A stretch of DNA of 64,000 nucleotides from Rana temporaria (taxonomy: Eukaryota; Chordata; Amphibia; Anura; Ranidae). A model generated the notes under the pieces. The model saw only the letters and a list, made by a program, of their open reading frames with translations, searched no databases and was not told the origin of the DNA. Made by a program: the position numbers and the translations under genes. Positions within the stretch are counted from its first letter, which is position 1. The number at the start of each line of letters is the position of its first letter. Positions 1 to 9,084 of this stretch are shown in pieces. The stretch covers positions 333,904,089 through 333,968,088 of the forward strand of contig NC_053489.1 in NCBI RefSeq assembly GCF_905171775.1, written 5' to 3'.

Positions 1-240
1 CCTTTTTAAAATAGTACTTGTCCACCTCAGAACCATGATTACGGATCTCCCTACCCATGGGGGTTCATACCCCTCTGGTGTTTTGTATGTAATATGTTTC
101 ATTGATTTCCTTGCTTTGTTGCATTACTTGTGAATTACTTGTGAACTATAGACTCCTATGTTCCCCTGCTATGACATCTTGGTGTATTATACTTCATCGC
201 TTGGTTTGAACTTCCTGTACTGATGACGGCTGATATACTG
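1..240. other. unassigned flank
   Basis: AT-rich sequence with no coding signal, terminal repeat or RNA gene that I can recognise. It lies upstream of the first visible STRA6-family exon, so it is probably intronic or 5' flanking. Confidence 0.4.
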
Positions 241-653
241 TTAAAGGGGTTGTAAAGGTTCGTTTTTTTATTTTCTAAATAGGTTCCTTTAAGCTAGTGC
301 ATTGTTGGTTCACTTACCTTTTCCTTTCGATTTCCCTTCTAAATGTTTTTTTCTTTGTCTAAATTTCTCACTTCCTGTTTCTCCTCAGTTAGCTTTCCCC
401 CATCATCTGAGCTGTTCTGGCTGGGGGTTAGTCAGCCACAACAGCTTACTGAGGAAGAACAGGAAGTGAGAAATTCAGACAAAGAAAAAAAAAAACATTT
501 AGAAGGGAAATCGAAGGAAAATGTTAGTGACCGAACAATGCACTAGCTTTAAAAAAAAAGTTAACCTTTAAAAAAAAACAAAAAAAAAAACAATGCACTA
601 GCTTAAAGGAACCTATTTAGAAAATAAAAAACAAACCTTTACAACACCTTTAA
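241..653. mobile_element. TTAA-flanked foldback MITE
   Basis: The element starts TTAAAGGGGTTGTAAAGG and ends with the inverted equivalent, CCTTTACAACACCTTTAA. Its arms (about 245-410 and 445-649) are imperfect inverse complements: the TTTCTCACTTCCTG tract on the left mirrors CAGGAAGTGAGAAA on the right. An extra A-rich duplicated stretch lies at about 548-600. TTAA at both ends suggests a piggyBac- or Kolobok-mobilised non-autonomous element. The short ORFs here are arm sequence, not genes. Confidence 0.75.
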
Positions 654-781
654 CTCACCTCTCATGTTATAGATATTGATTGTCGAGTTTGTTCCGCTGT
701 TCTTTTGTGTGATATGTTCTGTTTGTTTTTTGTTCTATTCAAAATAAATAAACTTTATTTAAATTAAATAAATAAATAAAT

Positions 782-953
782 GAAGTTATGCACTTGGGGG
801 CTAAGAATATGCATGCATCATACATACTACGGGGAGTACAACTGGGGGGATCTGTAGTGGAGAAGGACATGGGGGTTTTGGTAGATCATACGTTTAATAA
901 TAGCATGCAATGCCAATCTGCAGTTTCCAAAGTGAACAAAGTCCTTTCTTGTA
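782..953 (+). pseudogene. LINE reverse-transcriptase C-terminal fragment
   Basis: The translation contains MHLGAKN, then VEKDMGVLVDHTF and SAVSKVNKVLSCIKG. This pattern (MHLG..., EKDLGVLVD..., AxKAN.ILG.I) is typical of the region downstream of the reverse transcriptase domain in CR1/Rex/L2-type non-LTR retrotransposons. Only about 55 residues remain. The fragment is cut at its 3' side by another TTAA element at 954. It is a dead fragment, and the LINE clade is not resolved. Confidence 0.6.
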
Positions 954-1210
954 TTAAAGGGGTTGTAAAGGTTTGTTTTTTATTTTTCTAAATAGGTTCC
1001 TTGAAGCTAGTGCATTGTTGGTTTGCTTACCTTTTCCTTTGATTTCCCTTCTAAATGTTTTTTTTTTCTTTGTCTGAATTTCTCACTTCCTATTTCTCCT
1101 CAGTAAGCCCCCATCATCCGAGCTGTTCTGGCTGGGGGTTAGTCAACATGCTCACCACCTCCCTTGTGACTACATCCCTGCAGGGAGACGCTGTGAACAC
1201 AGTTCCTAAA
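954..1210. mobile_element. truncated copy of the TTAAAGGGGTTGTAAAGG MITE
   Basis: The left terminus and left arm match the element at 241-653 closely, including the CTAGTGCATTGTTGG and TTTCTCACTTCCT tracts. No matching right arm follows before about 1210, so the copy is one-armed or deleted. It is inserted into the LINE fragment immediately upstream. Confidence 0.6.
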
Positions 1211-2007
1211 TTCACATAATATAGCTGGGTATTAACATTTATAGGTAAAGTTGATTCAGGGAATATCTGATTGCTTCTCGGGGGATCAGGAAGGATTTTT
1301 TTCCCCTGCCATAGCAAATTGGATCATATTTTGCTTTGGTTTTTCTACTTACTCTGAATCAACTGTGGGTATAGGATTGTATGATATATATATTTTTTTA
1401 TTAGTGGTTAACCACTTGCGGACCCGCTGCAGTTTTACTGTGGCAACATGGCTCGGCGGGGCGAAACAACGTTTTGTTATGTCGCTTCGCCCTGTGGCCA
1501 CTAGGGGCACGCATGCCTGCTGCTCTCCCCCTGAGCAGGTGCAAGTGCATGACGGGCGCGATGACCACCGGGCACCCGCGATCGCTCGTGATAGAGAGAG
1601 AACCGGGAGCTGTGTGTGTAAACACACAGCTCCCGGTTCTTTAAGGGGAGAAATGACTGATTGTATGTTCATACAAAGTATGATCTGTCATTTGCCCTAG
1701 TATGCCCCATCCCCCCTTCAGTTAGAACACAAATTAGGGAACACAAATAACCCCTTGATCGCCCCCTAGTATTAACCCCTTCACTGCCCTTGACCCAAAA
1801 ATGTGTCAAAAGTGTCCGATCTGTCCGCCATAATGTCGCAGTCCCGATAAAAAACGCAGTCCGCCGTTATTCCTAGTAAAAAAAAAAAAATATTAGTAAA
1901 AATGCCATAATTCTATCCCCTATTTTGTAGACGCTATAACTTTTGCGTAAACCAATCAATATACGCTTATTGCAATTTTATTTTACCAAAAATATGTAGA
2001 AGAATAC

Positions 2008-2478
2008 TGTGAAGGATATGTCAGTGTAATTCTCCCTGCTTGGTTAAATTGTGGGTTAGAGGTAAAATGGATTCATGTGTTACAAGCTATTGACATGTTA
2101 ATGCCCCGTCTGCAGCTAGCTCCTTATTTCAAAGGGATGTTAACCCTGTTACTGTGATTAGAGGTGACTCATGTTATGTATTCTGATTGCTTCATTATGC
2201 GGTGCCAGGCTGCCCAGCTAATGTGTTCTGTACACCTTGTAATTAACTTCCCTGATGTCATTATTTAAAGAAAATGTGTGTGAAAAGGGGGTGGAGCTCC
2301 CATTGTTCCTTGATTAAGGATTTAGCTTGTAAAACTGTATTTATAACCAGCAGCAAGCTGCCAATAAATCAGTCTTGGTTCCAGCATTCAGTCTTGACTC
2401 ATGTGTGGATGATCCTGTGATGTTCTTGTATGGAGAGGAGGGAATGCTTGACGGGGATATCATACCGATACCGTCACA
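2008..2478 (+). repeat. 5' LTR (471 bp)
   Basis: Starts TG and ends CA. A TATA-like TATTTATAA is at 2338-2346 and an AATAAA polyadenylation signal at 2363-2368. Relative to the 3' LTR it lacks 55 bp just upstream of the GTGAAAAGGGGGTGG tract, in the presumed U3; short GTGT repeats at the breakpoint suggest a slippage-type deletion. Several ATGs between the presumed transcription start and 2430 would give very short upstream ORFs. Confidence 0.92.
2338..2368 (+). promoter_or_regulatory. LTR TATA box and poly(A) signal
   Basis: TATTTATAA is followed about 17 bp later by AATAAA, the usual close spacing of core promoter and polyadenylation signal in a short-R LTR. Transcription would be expected to begin near 2365-2375, which puts the ATG at 2430 inside the transcript. 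The same pair recurs in the 3' LTR near 5155-5185. Confidence 0.6.
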
Positions 2479-4382
2479 ATTGGTTGGCAGCAGTGGGATT
2501 TTCCCTTCTACTCTCCCTTACACCAGGATTCCAAGCAGACACTGGGAACAGTGAATGGAAGGCTTACACCCTGCTTAAAAGAAATACACTGGAAGAACTA
2601 CTGGAAGTTTGTGGAAGGATTGCTAGCAACAAAACCAAGCGGGTCATCATAGCAGAATTAATGGAGCTAGACCAGGAGGACGGGATTGCAGCAACGCCAG
2701 CAGTACAAGAGATGGAGACACCAGTGATTCAGGAAGAGGAATCACCAGCCAACAAGCTAATGAGAGAGAAGCTAGCGTGGTTCGGCCCGAACCCAATGCC
2801 GGATGTGGTGCTGAAAGTGATGGACCTGTTAGTAAACGCAGAACTACAGGAGGCTAAACAAATAAGAGACGCAGAACTACAGAAGGCTAAAGAAATAAGA
2901 GACGCAGAACTACAGAAGGATAAACAAATAAGAGACGCAGAACTACAGAAGGATAAACAAATAAGAGACGCAGAGCTACAGTTAAAACTGGCAGCAGTCC
3001 AACAAGCAGCCGCACATTCTCCGAACAGTGAGTACAGCACAGCAGACGCAAGGAAGATTCCGTTTAGCGCTTTTAAAGCTTTTGATGAAAAGGACTGTGA
3101 GATTGATAACTACCTGGCAGATTTTGAGCGACAATGTAACCTGCACCGAATAGCTAGAGGAGACTGGGTTGCAATATTGTCAGGCAAACTGTCAGGCAAA
3201 GCTTCTGATGCTTTCCGGACCGTGCCAGATCAGGATATCCATAGCTACGCCAGGGTTAAAGAAGTGCTCCTGGCTCGTTATGCAGTAACCCCAGAGTCCC
3301 ACCGACAGAAGTTCCGGGACTCACGCAAAACCACGGAAGACTCTTACGCGGAATGGGCATGCCAGTTGTCCCTGTCGGCCTCTAACTGGGTTAACAGCAG
3401 CCAGGCCACCACCGCAGAGGACATTTTGCAACTAATGCTCCTGGAGCAATTTTACAATCACATCCAGACGGATGTCAAAGATTGGGTGAGAGATCGCAGG
3501 CCCATGACTCTACCAGAGGCCGCGAAGTTGGCAGATGAATATGCGGATACTCGCAAGACAAACCAGGTCACACCACGGGTACAACCTCCACGACCAACGG
3601 CGCCCTCACACCCACCAGCTGCTAGATACCAACCGCCTAACAGACCGATGACATCTAGCCCTCGCTATCCACGCCAGGAGGACAATGAACAACGCTGCTT
3701 CCGGTGCAAACAGTTGGGTCACTTCAAGCAGAATTGCCCCCTGAATGACAACACCAGATCAAATTGGTCTCAACCTGGGTACCGCCCACCAGCAGCAGCC
3801 CATTGTGTAGACTCGGCTTGGGATCCCCAGGAGCTGGGTCAGGAAGAACCATTGGGCACCCCTTACGAAGCCCTCATGGTACAATCTGTTATTACGGACA
3901 ACAGGGAACACCATTGTCAGCTGGTCATGGGCGACAGCCATGAGCCGGAGGGGCCTTGGAGGGAGCTGGGCAGAAAGAGGCACCGCCAGCTACCCTCCAA
4001 GAAGAAGGGGTCCTGGAAGTCGTATAACCAGCGGACCTGGGAGAAGAAGCGACTGGAGGAGATGGAATCGCAGCGGGCGCCCCAGATGCGGGCCGAGATG
4101 TTCTCCAAGGGCCCACCGGTGGCCCCTTACACCACCACCCAGTTCCTGATGATGAAGGACCACGTGGAAAGCCTGCAGGACATGAGCAAGCAGGAGCTGA
4201 TCCGTGAATACATGGAGCTGGAGGAGTGCATAAGCCGCATGGAGGAGGAGAACAACCGCCTGAGGTCACAGCAGGCCGACCCCCCCAGGCTCCATGAACT
4301 GGAGATGGAGCTGGAGAAGCTCCAAGAGGAGAACCGGCGGCTGCGGAGGGAGCAGGGGGTGGCTGACCTTATGGGGCTCTGA
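2430..4382 (+). CDS. Gag-HEXIM fusion protein, 650 aa
   Basis: An uninterrupted ORF. Residues 137-180 are 11-residue repeats rich in E/K/Q. Residues about 210-375 resemble Ty3/gypsy-type capsid: FSAFKAFDEKDCEIDNYL, then a helical region ending AAKLADEYADTR. Residues about 380-420 are Pro/Arg-rich, and 423-436 form a CCHC zinc knuckle (C423, C426, H431, C436). Residues about 509-650 look like HEXIM1/2: basic GRKRHRQLPSKKK (514-526), a RAEMFSKG block (554-561), PYTTTQFLM (566-574) and a coiled coil containing ESLQDMSKQELI (580-591). HEXIM proteins bind 7SK RNA through the basic segment and inhibit CDK9/cyclin T (P-TEFb) through PYNT. The long acidic stretch between PYNT and the coiled coil of HEXIM1 is absent. 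The start is uncertain because 2430 lies in the LTR. The 3' third is visibly GC-richer than the Gag part. Function is inferred, not shown. Confidence 0.88.
   Translation: MERRECLTGISYRYRHNWLAAVGFSLLLSLTPGFQADTGNSEWKAYTLLKRNTLEELLEVCGRIASNKTKRVIIAELMELDQEDGIAATPAVQEMETPVIQEEESPANKLMREKLAWFGPNPMPDVVLKVMDLLVNAELQEAKQIRDAELQKAKEIRDAELQKDKQIRDAELQKDKQIRDAELQLKLAAVQQAAAHSPNSEYSTADARKIPFSAFKAFDEKDCEIDNYLADFERQCNLHRIARGDWVAILSGKLSGKASDAFRTVPDQDIHSYARVKEVLLARYAVTPESHRQKFRDSRKTTEDSYAEWACQLSLSASNWVNSSQATTAEDILQLMLLEQFYNHIQTDVKDWVRDRRPMTLPEAAKLADEYADTRKTNQVTPRVQPPRPTAPSHPPAARYQPPNRPMTSSPRYPRQEDNEQRCFRCKQLGHFKQNCPLNDNTRSNWSQPGYRPPAAAHCVDSAWDPQELGQEEPLGTPYEALMVQSVITDNREHHCQLVMGDSHEPEGPWRELGRKRHRQLPSKKKGSWKSYNQRTWEKKRLEEMESQRAPQMRAEMFSKGPPVAPYTTTQFLMMKDHVESLQDMSKQELIREYMELEECISRMEEENNRLRSQQADPPRLHELEMELEKLQEENRRLRREQGVADLMGL
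2481..2500 (+). other. putative primer-binding site
   Basis: TGGTTGGCAGCAGTGGGATT begins two bases after the 5' LTR. It starts with TGG, the complement of the tRNA 3' CCA, as expected for a minus-strand primer site. I cannot name the primer tRNA by eye. Confidence 0.55.
2838..2981 (+). repeat. 33-bp in-frame tandem repeat in gag
   Basis: Four full units (2838-2870, 2871-2903, 2904-2936, 2937-2969) plus a 12-bp partial unit. Each encodes an 11-residue motif of the type AELQKDKQIRD. The units differ by a few bases and keep the frame. An 11-residue period rich in charged residues fits a hendecad-type coiled coil, plausibly a Gag oligomerisation segment. Confidence 0.85.
3957..4379 (+). other. 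HEXIM-like domain within the Gag ORF
   Basis: Order of motifs: Arg/Lys-rich 7SK-binding-like segment (RKRHR, PSKKK, then W and Y at 529 and 532), TWEKKR, RAEMFSKGPPVAPYTTTQFLM split across residues 554-574, then SLQDMSKQELIREYMELEEC leading into leucine-rich heptads to residue 642. This order matches vertebrate HEXIM1/2. The acidic segment is missing: FLM is followed after only a few residues by the HVESLQ start of the coiled coil. HEXIM1 is an intronless gene, which makes capture from its mRNA plausible. Sequence after the stop (4383 to about 4480) may be captured 3'UTR; that is a guess. Confidence 0.88.
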
Positions 4383-4748
4383 TTCCCCTCCCCCCCCCCG
4401 GACTCTGAGCACCAGTGCTACAGCATTTCAACAAATATAACTTTTCCTTTTTATGAATCTCCTGTGATTGTCACTTCAGAGCCATAACCTGCCCCTCCCA
4501 TAGTGGGACACCTAGACGGCGGCGCACAGACCCATTCGCCGTCTTCACACTGACTTCTGGTGACTTTGCAGATCGCACAAAGACTTGGGGACTTACCGGC
4601 GTGTGATCTGACAATCCGGTGGCATACCTGAGTCGGAAGCAGTTACCAATGGAGGACAGTCACGCCAAACGGAGTTAACCTCGGACTAAAAGCTCTGAAC
4701 CAGTCAACCCTACTGGACCAGGGAAGGTCCAACCGGGTTTGCCGTAGC
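4383..4748 (+). other. element 3' untranslated region
   Basis: There is no ORF of note. It begins with a C-run directly after the stop codon and runs to the polypurine tract. The segment from about 4490 onward probably represents the distal end of the parental element left after pol was lost. I see no reverse transcriptase or integrase motif in any frame. Confidence 0.5.
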
Positions 4749-4765
4749 AGGGAGAAAAAGGGGGG
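4749..4765 (+). other. polypurine tract
   Basis: GGGAGAAAAAGGGGGG lies immediately upstream of the 3' LTR start (4770) and is the expected plus-strand priming site. Confidence 0.8.
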
Positions 4766-4769
4766 CCAT

Positions 4770-5295
4770 TGTGAAGCATATGTCAGTGTAATTCTCCCTG
4801 CTTGGTTAAATTGTGGGTTAGAGGTAAAATGGATTCATGTGTTACAAGCTATTGACATGTTAATGACCCGTCTGCAGCTAGCTCCTTATTTCAAAGGGAT
4901 GTTAACCCTGTTACTGTGATTAGAGGTGACTCATGTTATGTATTCTGATTGCTTCATTATGCGGTGCCAGGCTGCCCAGCTAATGTGTTCTGTACACCTT
5001 GTAATTAACTTCCCTGATGTCATTATTTAAAGAAAATGTGTCTCAGGTCGGCTCCGAATTGTCTGGCTATATTCTGTATGAGAAACTCCAGAGTGTGTGA
5101 AAAGGGGGTGGAGCTCCCATTGTTCCTTGATTAAGGATTTAGCTTGTAAAACTGTATTTATAACCAGCAGCAAGCTGCCAATAAATCAGTCTTGGTTCCA
5201 GCATTCAGTCTTGACTCATGTGTGGATGATCCTGTGATGTTCTTGTATGGAGAGGAGGGAATGCTTGACGGGGATATCATACCGATACCGTCACA
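4770..5295 (+). repeat. 3' LTR (526 bp)
   Basis: Same termini as the 5' LTR and near-identical sequence. It carries the 55-bp U3 segment (about 5041-5095) absent from the left copy. The target duplication AATAC follows at 5296-5300. Confidence 0.92.
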
Positions 5296-5383
5296 AATAC
5301 ATATTGGCCTAAACTGAGGAAAAAAATAGTTTTTATTTTTTTTTAAATTGGGGTATTTATTATAGCAAAAAGTAAAATATATT

Positions 5384-6098
5384 GGCCCGGATTCAGATAC
5401 GAGTTACGACGGCATATGTCCAGATACGCCGTCGTAACTCTGAGTGTGCGGGGTCGTATCTATGCGCCTGATTCTTAGAATCAGTTACGCATAGATTTCC
5501 CTAAGATCCGGCCGGCGTAAGTCTCTTACGCCATCGTATCTTAGTTGCATATTTACGCTGGACGCTAGGTGGCGCTTCCGTTTCTACGCGTAGAATATGT
5601 AAATTAGGTAGATATGCCGATTCAGAAACGTACGTCCGCCCGGCGCATTTTTTTACGTCATTTACGTAAGGCTTTTTTCAGCGTAAAGTTACCCCTGCTC
5701 TATGAGGCATAGCCAATGTTAAGTATGGACGTCGGGCCACCGTCAAATTTTGCGTCGTTTACGTAAGTCGTTCATGAATAGGGCTTTGCGTAAGTTACGT
5801 TCACGTCGAAACCAATGAGGCTTTGCGGCGTAATTTGGAGCATGCGCACTGGGATACGTCCACGGACGGCCCATGCGTCGTTCGTAAAAAGCGTCATTTA
5901 CGTAGGGTCACAAGTAATTAACATAAAACACGCCCACCTCCTCCACATTTGAATTAGGCGGGCTTACGCCGGCCCAGTTACACTACGCCGCCGGAACTTA
6001 CAGCGCAAGTTCTTTCTGAATACGGGACCTGCCGCTGTAAGTTACGGCGGCGTAGTGTATCTGAGATACGCTACGCCCGCCGAAAGATACGCAAATGT
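5384..6098. mobile_element. GC-rich palindromic MITE, GGCCC..GATTC family
   Basis: Begins GGCCCGGATTCAGATACG and ends with the inverse-complementary GATACGCC-type arm. The interior is rich in TACGTC/GACGTA steps and contains the AATCAGTTACGCATAGAT tract found in the other copies. It is non-coding and inserted in the TTAACCACTT element. Confidence 0.6.
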
Positions 6099-6287
6099 AT
6101 AAAAACTGCAGAGGTGATCAAATACCACCAAAAGAAATCTCTATTTGTGTGGAAAAAAGGACGCAAATTTTGTTTGGGTCCAGCGTCACACGACCGCGCA
6201 ATTGTCAGTTAAAGCGTCGCAGTGCCAAATTGTAAAAAGTGCTCTGCTCAGGAAGGGGGTAAAATCTTCTGGGGCTGAAGTGGTTAA

Positions 6288-6636
6288 ACTTGATGGACTT
6301 GTGTGTTTTTTCAACCTGACTAACTAATTAATTTCTAAACACATTGCAATTTATAGTAAGAGCAGCGCTTGGTCTCTCATTATCCAACTATTAAGGTTAA
6401 TTAAACCTTTACCATAGCAGCAGCTCTAATAATTACGTTTAATTGGAATTTACTATTATTTATTATCATTCACATAATTAGCACTATTTAGCACATCACC
6501 ATAGCGCTGGTGTATCATCTTAATTTCTAAAGCTAAACGGTGACCATTCTCTAGTTAGCCTAAAAATATATATATATATTGGTTGCTTCTAAATGTATTA
6601 TGTGAAAGCCAACAAATGATGTTTTCCTTTTTAAAG
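6288..6636 (+). other. intron sequence, nothing recognised
   Basis: AT-rich sequence leading to the polypyrimidine tract and AG acceptor of the first visible STRA6-family exon. No repeat family or coding signal is recognised. Confidence 0.5.
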
Positions 6637-6737
6637 GTTCTAATAATACTGGCACTTTCATTTCTGGAGAGACGCATTAATAGGACACGATTTGATGATA
6701 AAATACAATTACTTGATAGAAGGTTTGGATTTGTAAT
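6637..6737 (+). CDS. STRA6-family exon 1 of window
   Basis: 101 bp. Acceptor TTTTTAAAG, donor AT/GTAAGT. Encodes VLIILALSFLERRINRT followed by a charged segment ending RRFGFV: the end of the first membrane span and the start of the first cytoplasmic loop. It has no start codon, so an upstream exon is required. It ends with two bases of a split codon. Confidence 0.78.
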
Positions 6738-7198
6738 GTAAGTACATACAACATATTTCTCATACAAGAGCTTTCAAGTCTACTACAAATATGACCAGTG
6801 GTCTAGCCTGCAATGGTTTTCACAATGTATTACTGTATTTCTGCCTCAATTATTTTCTTCAGTTCCAATTGATAAATCTCCTATCCCTTTAAAAATCTGC
6901 AAAATGTAATACATGACACCTGAAAATAACAACGATAAAGGAAATAGTTACTGTGCTTAAAGGAGTTGTAAAGGAAACATTTTTGTTTTATGAAATTACT
7001 GTTTACAGGGTATAGAGACATAATAGTTAACTGATTCCTTTTAAAAACGATTACAAATTGATAACAATCAATCATATAATGTACCTGTAGTTTCTAGTTT
7101 CTTTTTTGCATGTTATTTCCTGCCTCTGTGCTATACAGAGGATACAGAACCATAGAGCAGTGATGGTTTGGAAAACAAAACTAGAAACTAGACACACA
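6738..7198 (+). other. intron; one-armed MITE end
   Basis: A TTAAAGGAGTTGTAAAGG terminus occurs at about 6957, but I see no opposite end nearby. The remainder is AT-rich intron with nothing else recognised. Confidence 0.4.
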
Positions 7199-8424
7199 GG
7201 CCCATATTCTCAGTGAAGTTACGATGGAGTATCTCAGGATACTCCATCGTATCTCCCTTTTTTGGCCCGTGTATCTATGCGACTGATTCTTAGAATCATT
7301 TTCGCATAGATACACTTAAGGCCCCATACACACGACCAAACATGTATGCTGAAACTGGTCCGCGGGCCAGTTTCAGCATACATGTTCGGTCGTGTGTGGG
7401 CACGAGCGGGCCGAATTCCAGCAAACATTTGCCAGCTGGGCCTTTTCCCAGCAGACAAATATTCCTGGACGTGTTTTAAAACCGTCCGCTGGAATCCTGC
7501 CCGCTCGGACATGTACGGTCGTCAGTACAGACCTACCGTACATGTCCAGGCGCCCGCCGTCCCTCGCATGCGTCGAATGACTTCGACGCATGCGTGGAAG
7601 CATTTTAAAGGCGGGCCGCCCACGTCGCTGCGTCATTGTCGCGGCGACACCGCGTCATCGACGCGGCGACACCGCGGACACGCCCCGCGTATTGTTTACG
7701 CGCGGACTTCTGTACGATGGTGTGTACAACCATCGTACAGAAGCCCTCTGGCAGACATGTATGGTGAAAACGGTCCGACGGACCGCTTTCACCATACATG
7801 TTTGTTCGTGTGTACCCGGCCTTAGATCCGCCATCTGTAAGTCACTTACACTGGCGGATCTTAAATGTAATGATGCCGGCCGCCGCTAGATGGCATTTAC
7901 GTGAAGGACTCATTTGCTTATGCAAATGAGCCTTCTACGCCGATTCCCGAACGAGTTTGCGTCGCGTAACCGTCGCTAACGTCGTTTGCGTAAGCGGAAA
8001 CTTACCCCTGCTATATGAGGGGTAAGTTTCCGCAAGTCCCACGTAGGCCATGTTACGGATGGCGTCGGGTCCGCGTCGTGTTTTTTCGTCGGGTACGTCG
8101 TTTACGTAAGTCATTCTTGAATACGACTTTACGTCAATGACGCACACGTCAGCGTCATTGACGTTTTCCGCCGAGAACTGGAGCATGCGCACTGGGCTTT
8201 TTGAAGCCCGGCGCATGCGCAGTTCATTAGAATCGGGGCACGCTTAATTTGAATACAAGCCGCCCCCTTGGAGATCCGCCAGGCTACGCCGGGGCATTTA
8301 CACTCCGCCGTCCCAACTTACGGAGCAAGTGTTTGGGGAATACAACACTTGCTCCTGTAAGTTGGGACAGCGGAGTGTAAGTGCCTTAAGCGCAGCCCGC
8401 GGATTTTTAGAGAGAATATGGGCC
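7199..8424. mobile_element. palindromic MITE with ACA target duplication
   Basis: GGCCCATATTCTC at the start mirrors GAGAATATGGGCC at the end. Flanking ACA is duplicated (7196-7198 and 8425-8427), a 3-bp duplication in keeping with PIF/Harbinger-type insertion. The interior is rich in ACGTCG steps and is interrupted by a second MITE at about 7320-7823. The ORFs inside are palindrome artefacts. Confidence 0.7.
7320..7823. mobile_element. nested MITE, GGCCCC-TACACACGA family
   Basis: Termini GGCCCCATACACACGACC and GTTCGTGTGTACCCGGCC are inverted repeats. The interior contains two local hairpins around CATGTATGCTGAAAC and CCATCGTACAGAAG. Same family as the copies at 11526, 46124 and 46604. It is inserted within the palindromic element at 7199-8424. 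Confidence 0.7.
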
Positions 8425-9084
8425 ACAGTAATCACACCTGTGGTCACACCTTGAAGTTAGTGACCACAGAGAGAAAGCACCCAGCACTGTGGTTATCAGG
8501 AAACAGACAACCAGGAAGTGTGGAGATCAAAGAAGAATTACAGCAGTGCACTAATAAGTCATCATCTGTGCTCACACTGCTCTCTCCTACTGTCACCATG
8601 TCCCATTGAGCATTACAGCCAGATTGACTTTTAGTGTCCCCCTTCCCAGTTTAAAAAAGAGCTAAACTGTATCTGAGCATCACAAACTGAAACCTCTGTA
8701 TAATTCATTAGTAATATTCACAACAAACGCACTCATCCACACATGTCTCTATGTTTTATTTTATTCAAAATTCACGTTGAAAACCACCCCTAGCATTTCT
8801 AGCATTAGCCAGATAATTCATGTAGCATTTACTGCCTGGAATCCATCTTCCCTTAGCTCATGCGTGCAGGCAGAAGGGTGTGCTTAGCTGATAAAGCCCT
8901 TATCTCATTCAGATGAAATAAAAAAGAAGAAGACTCTTGGGATGTATGACATCATTTTGGCCTAGGTCAGAGGTGATGAAATAACTGAAGAAATGTAGAA
9001 AAGTTAAAACAAGAAAATATAATCTACATTCCTATCTATTTTCTAAAGCTAGCAGCATAAGGATTAAAAATAGATGAAGTGATA
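8425..9084 (+). other. intron sequence, nothing recognised
   Basis: Unique-looking AT-rich intron. I see no terminal repeats, coding similarity or RNA gene. Confidence 0.4.

Larger units (their letters stand above)
2008..5295 (+). mobile_element. Gag-HEXIM LTR retroelement (non-autonomous)
   Basis: A complete LTR element of about 3.3 kb. LTRs begin TGTGAAG and end GTCACA. A perfect 5-bp target duplication, AATAC, lies at 2003-2007 and 5296-5300, and the flanks rejoin into the repeat tract seen in sibling elements. The two LTRs differ by two visible substitutions plus a 55-bp segment missing from the left copy, so insertion was recent. The internal region holds one long ORF (Gag fused to a HEXIM-like domain) and no protease, reverse transcriptase, RNase H or integrase. 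Movement would need enzymes from a related autonomous Ty3/gypsy element. Confidence 0.93.
1408..6287. mobile_element. TTAACCACTT element interrupted by two insertions
   Basis: The left end is TTAACCACTTGCGG and the right end is AAGTGGTTAA, with TTAA at both borders. The internal motifs recur in the window's other copies: a TACCAAAAATATGTAGAAGAATA tract, GAGGTGATCAAATACCACC and a TTTTGTTTGGG tract. The copy is split by the LTR element at 2008-5295 and by a GC-rich palindromic element at 5384-6098. Without those it would be about 0.9 kb, like the copy at 9085-10040. It is non-coding and probably non-autonomous. Confidence 0.7.

Noticed and set aside
7346..7825. 159-codon ORF with overlapping ORFs on both strands
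   Set aside because: Lies within the inverted arms of two nested MITEs; the openness follows from GC-rich palindromes.
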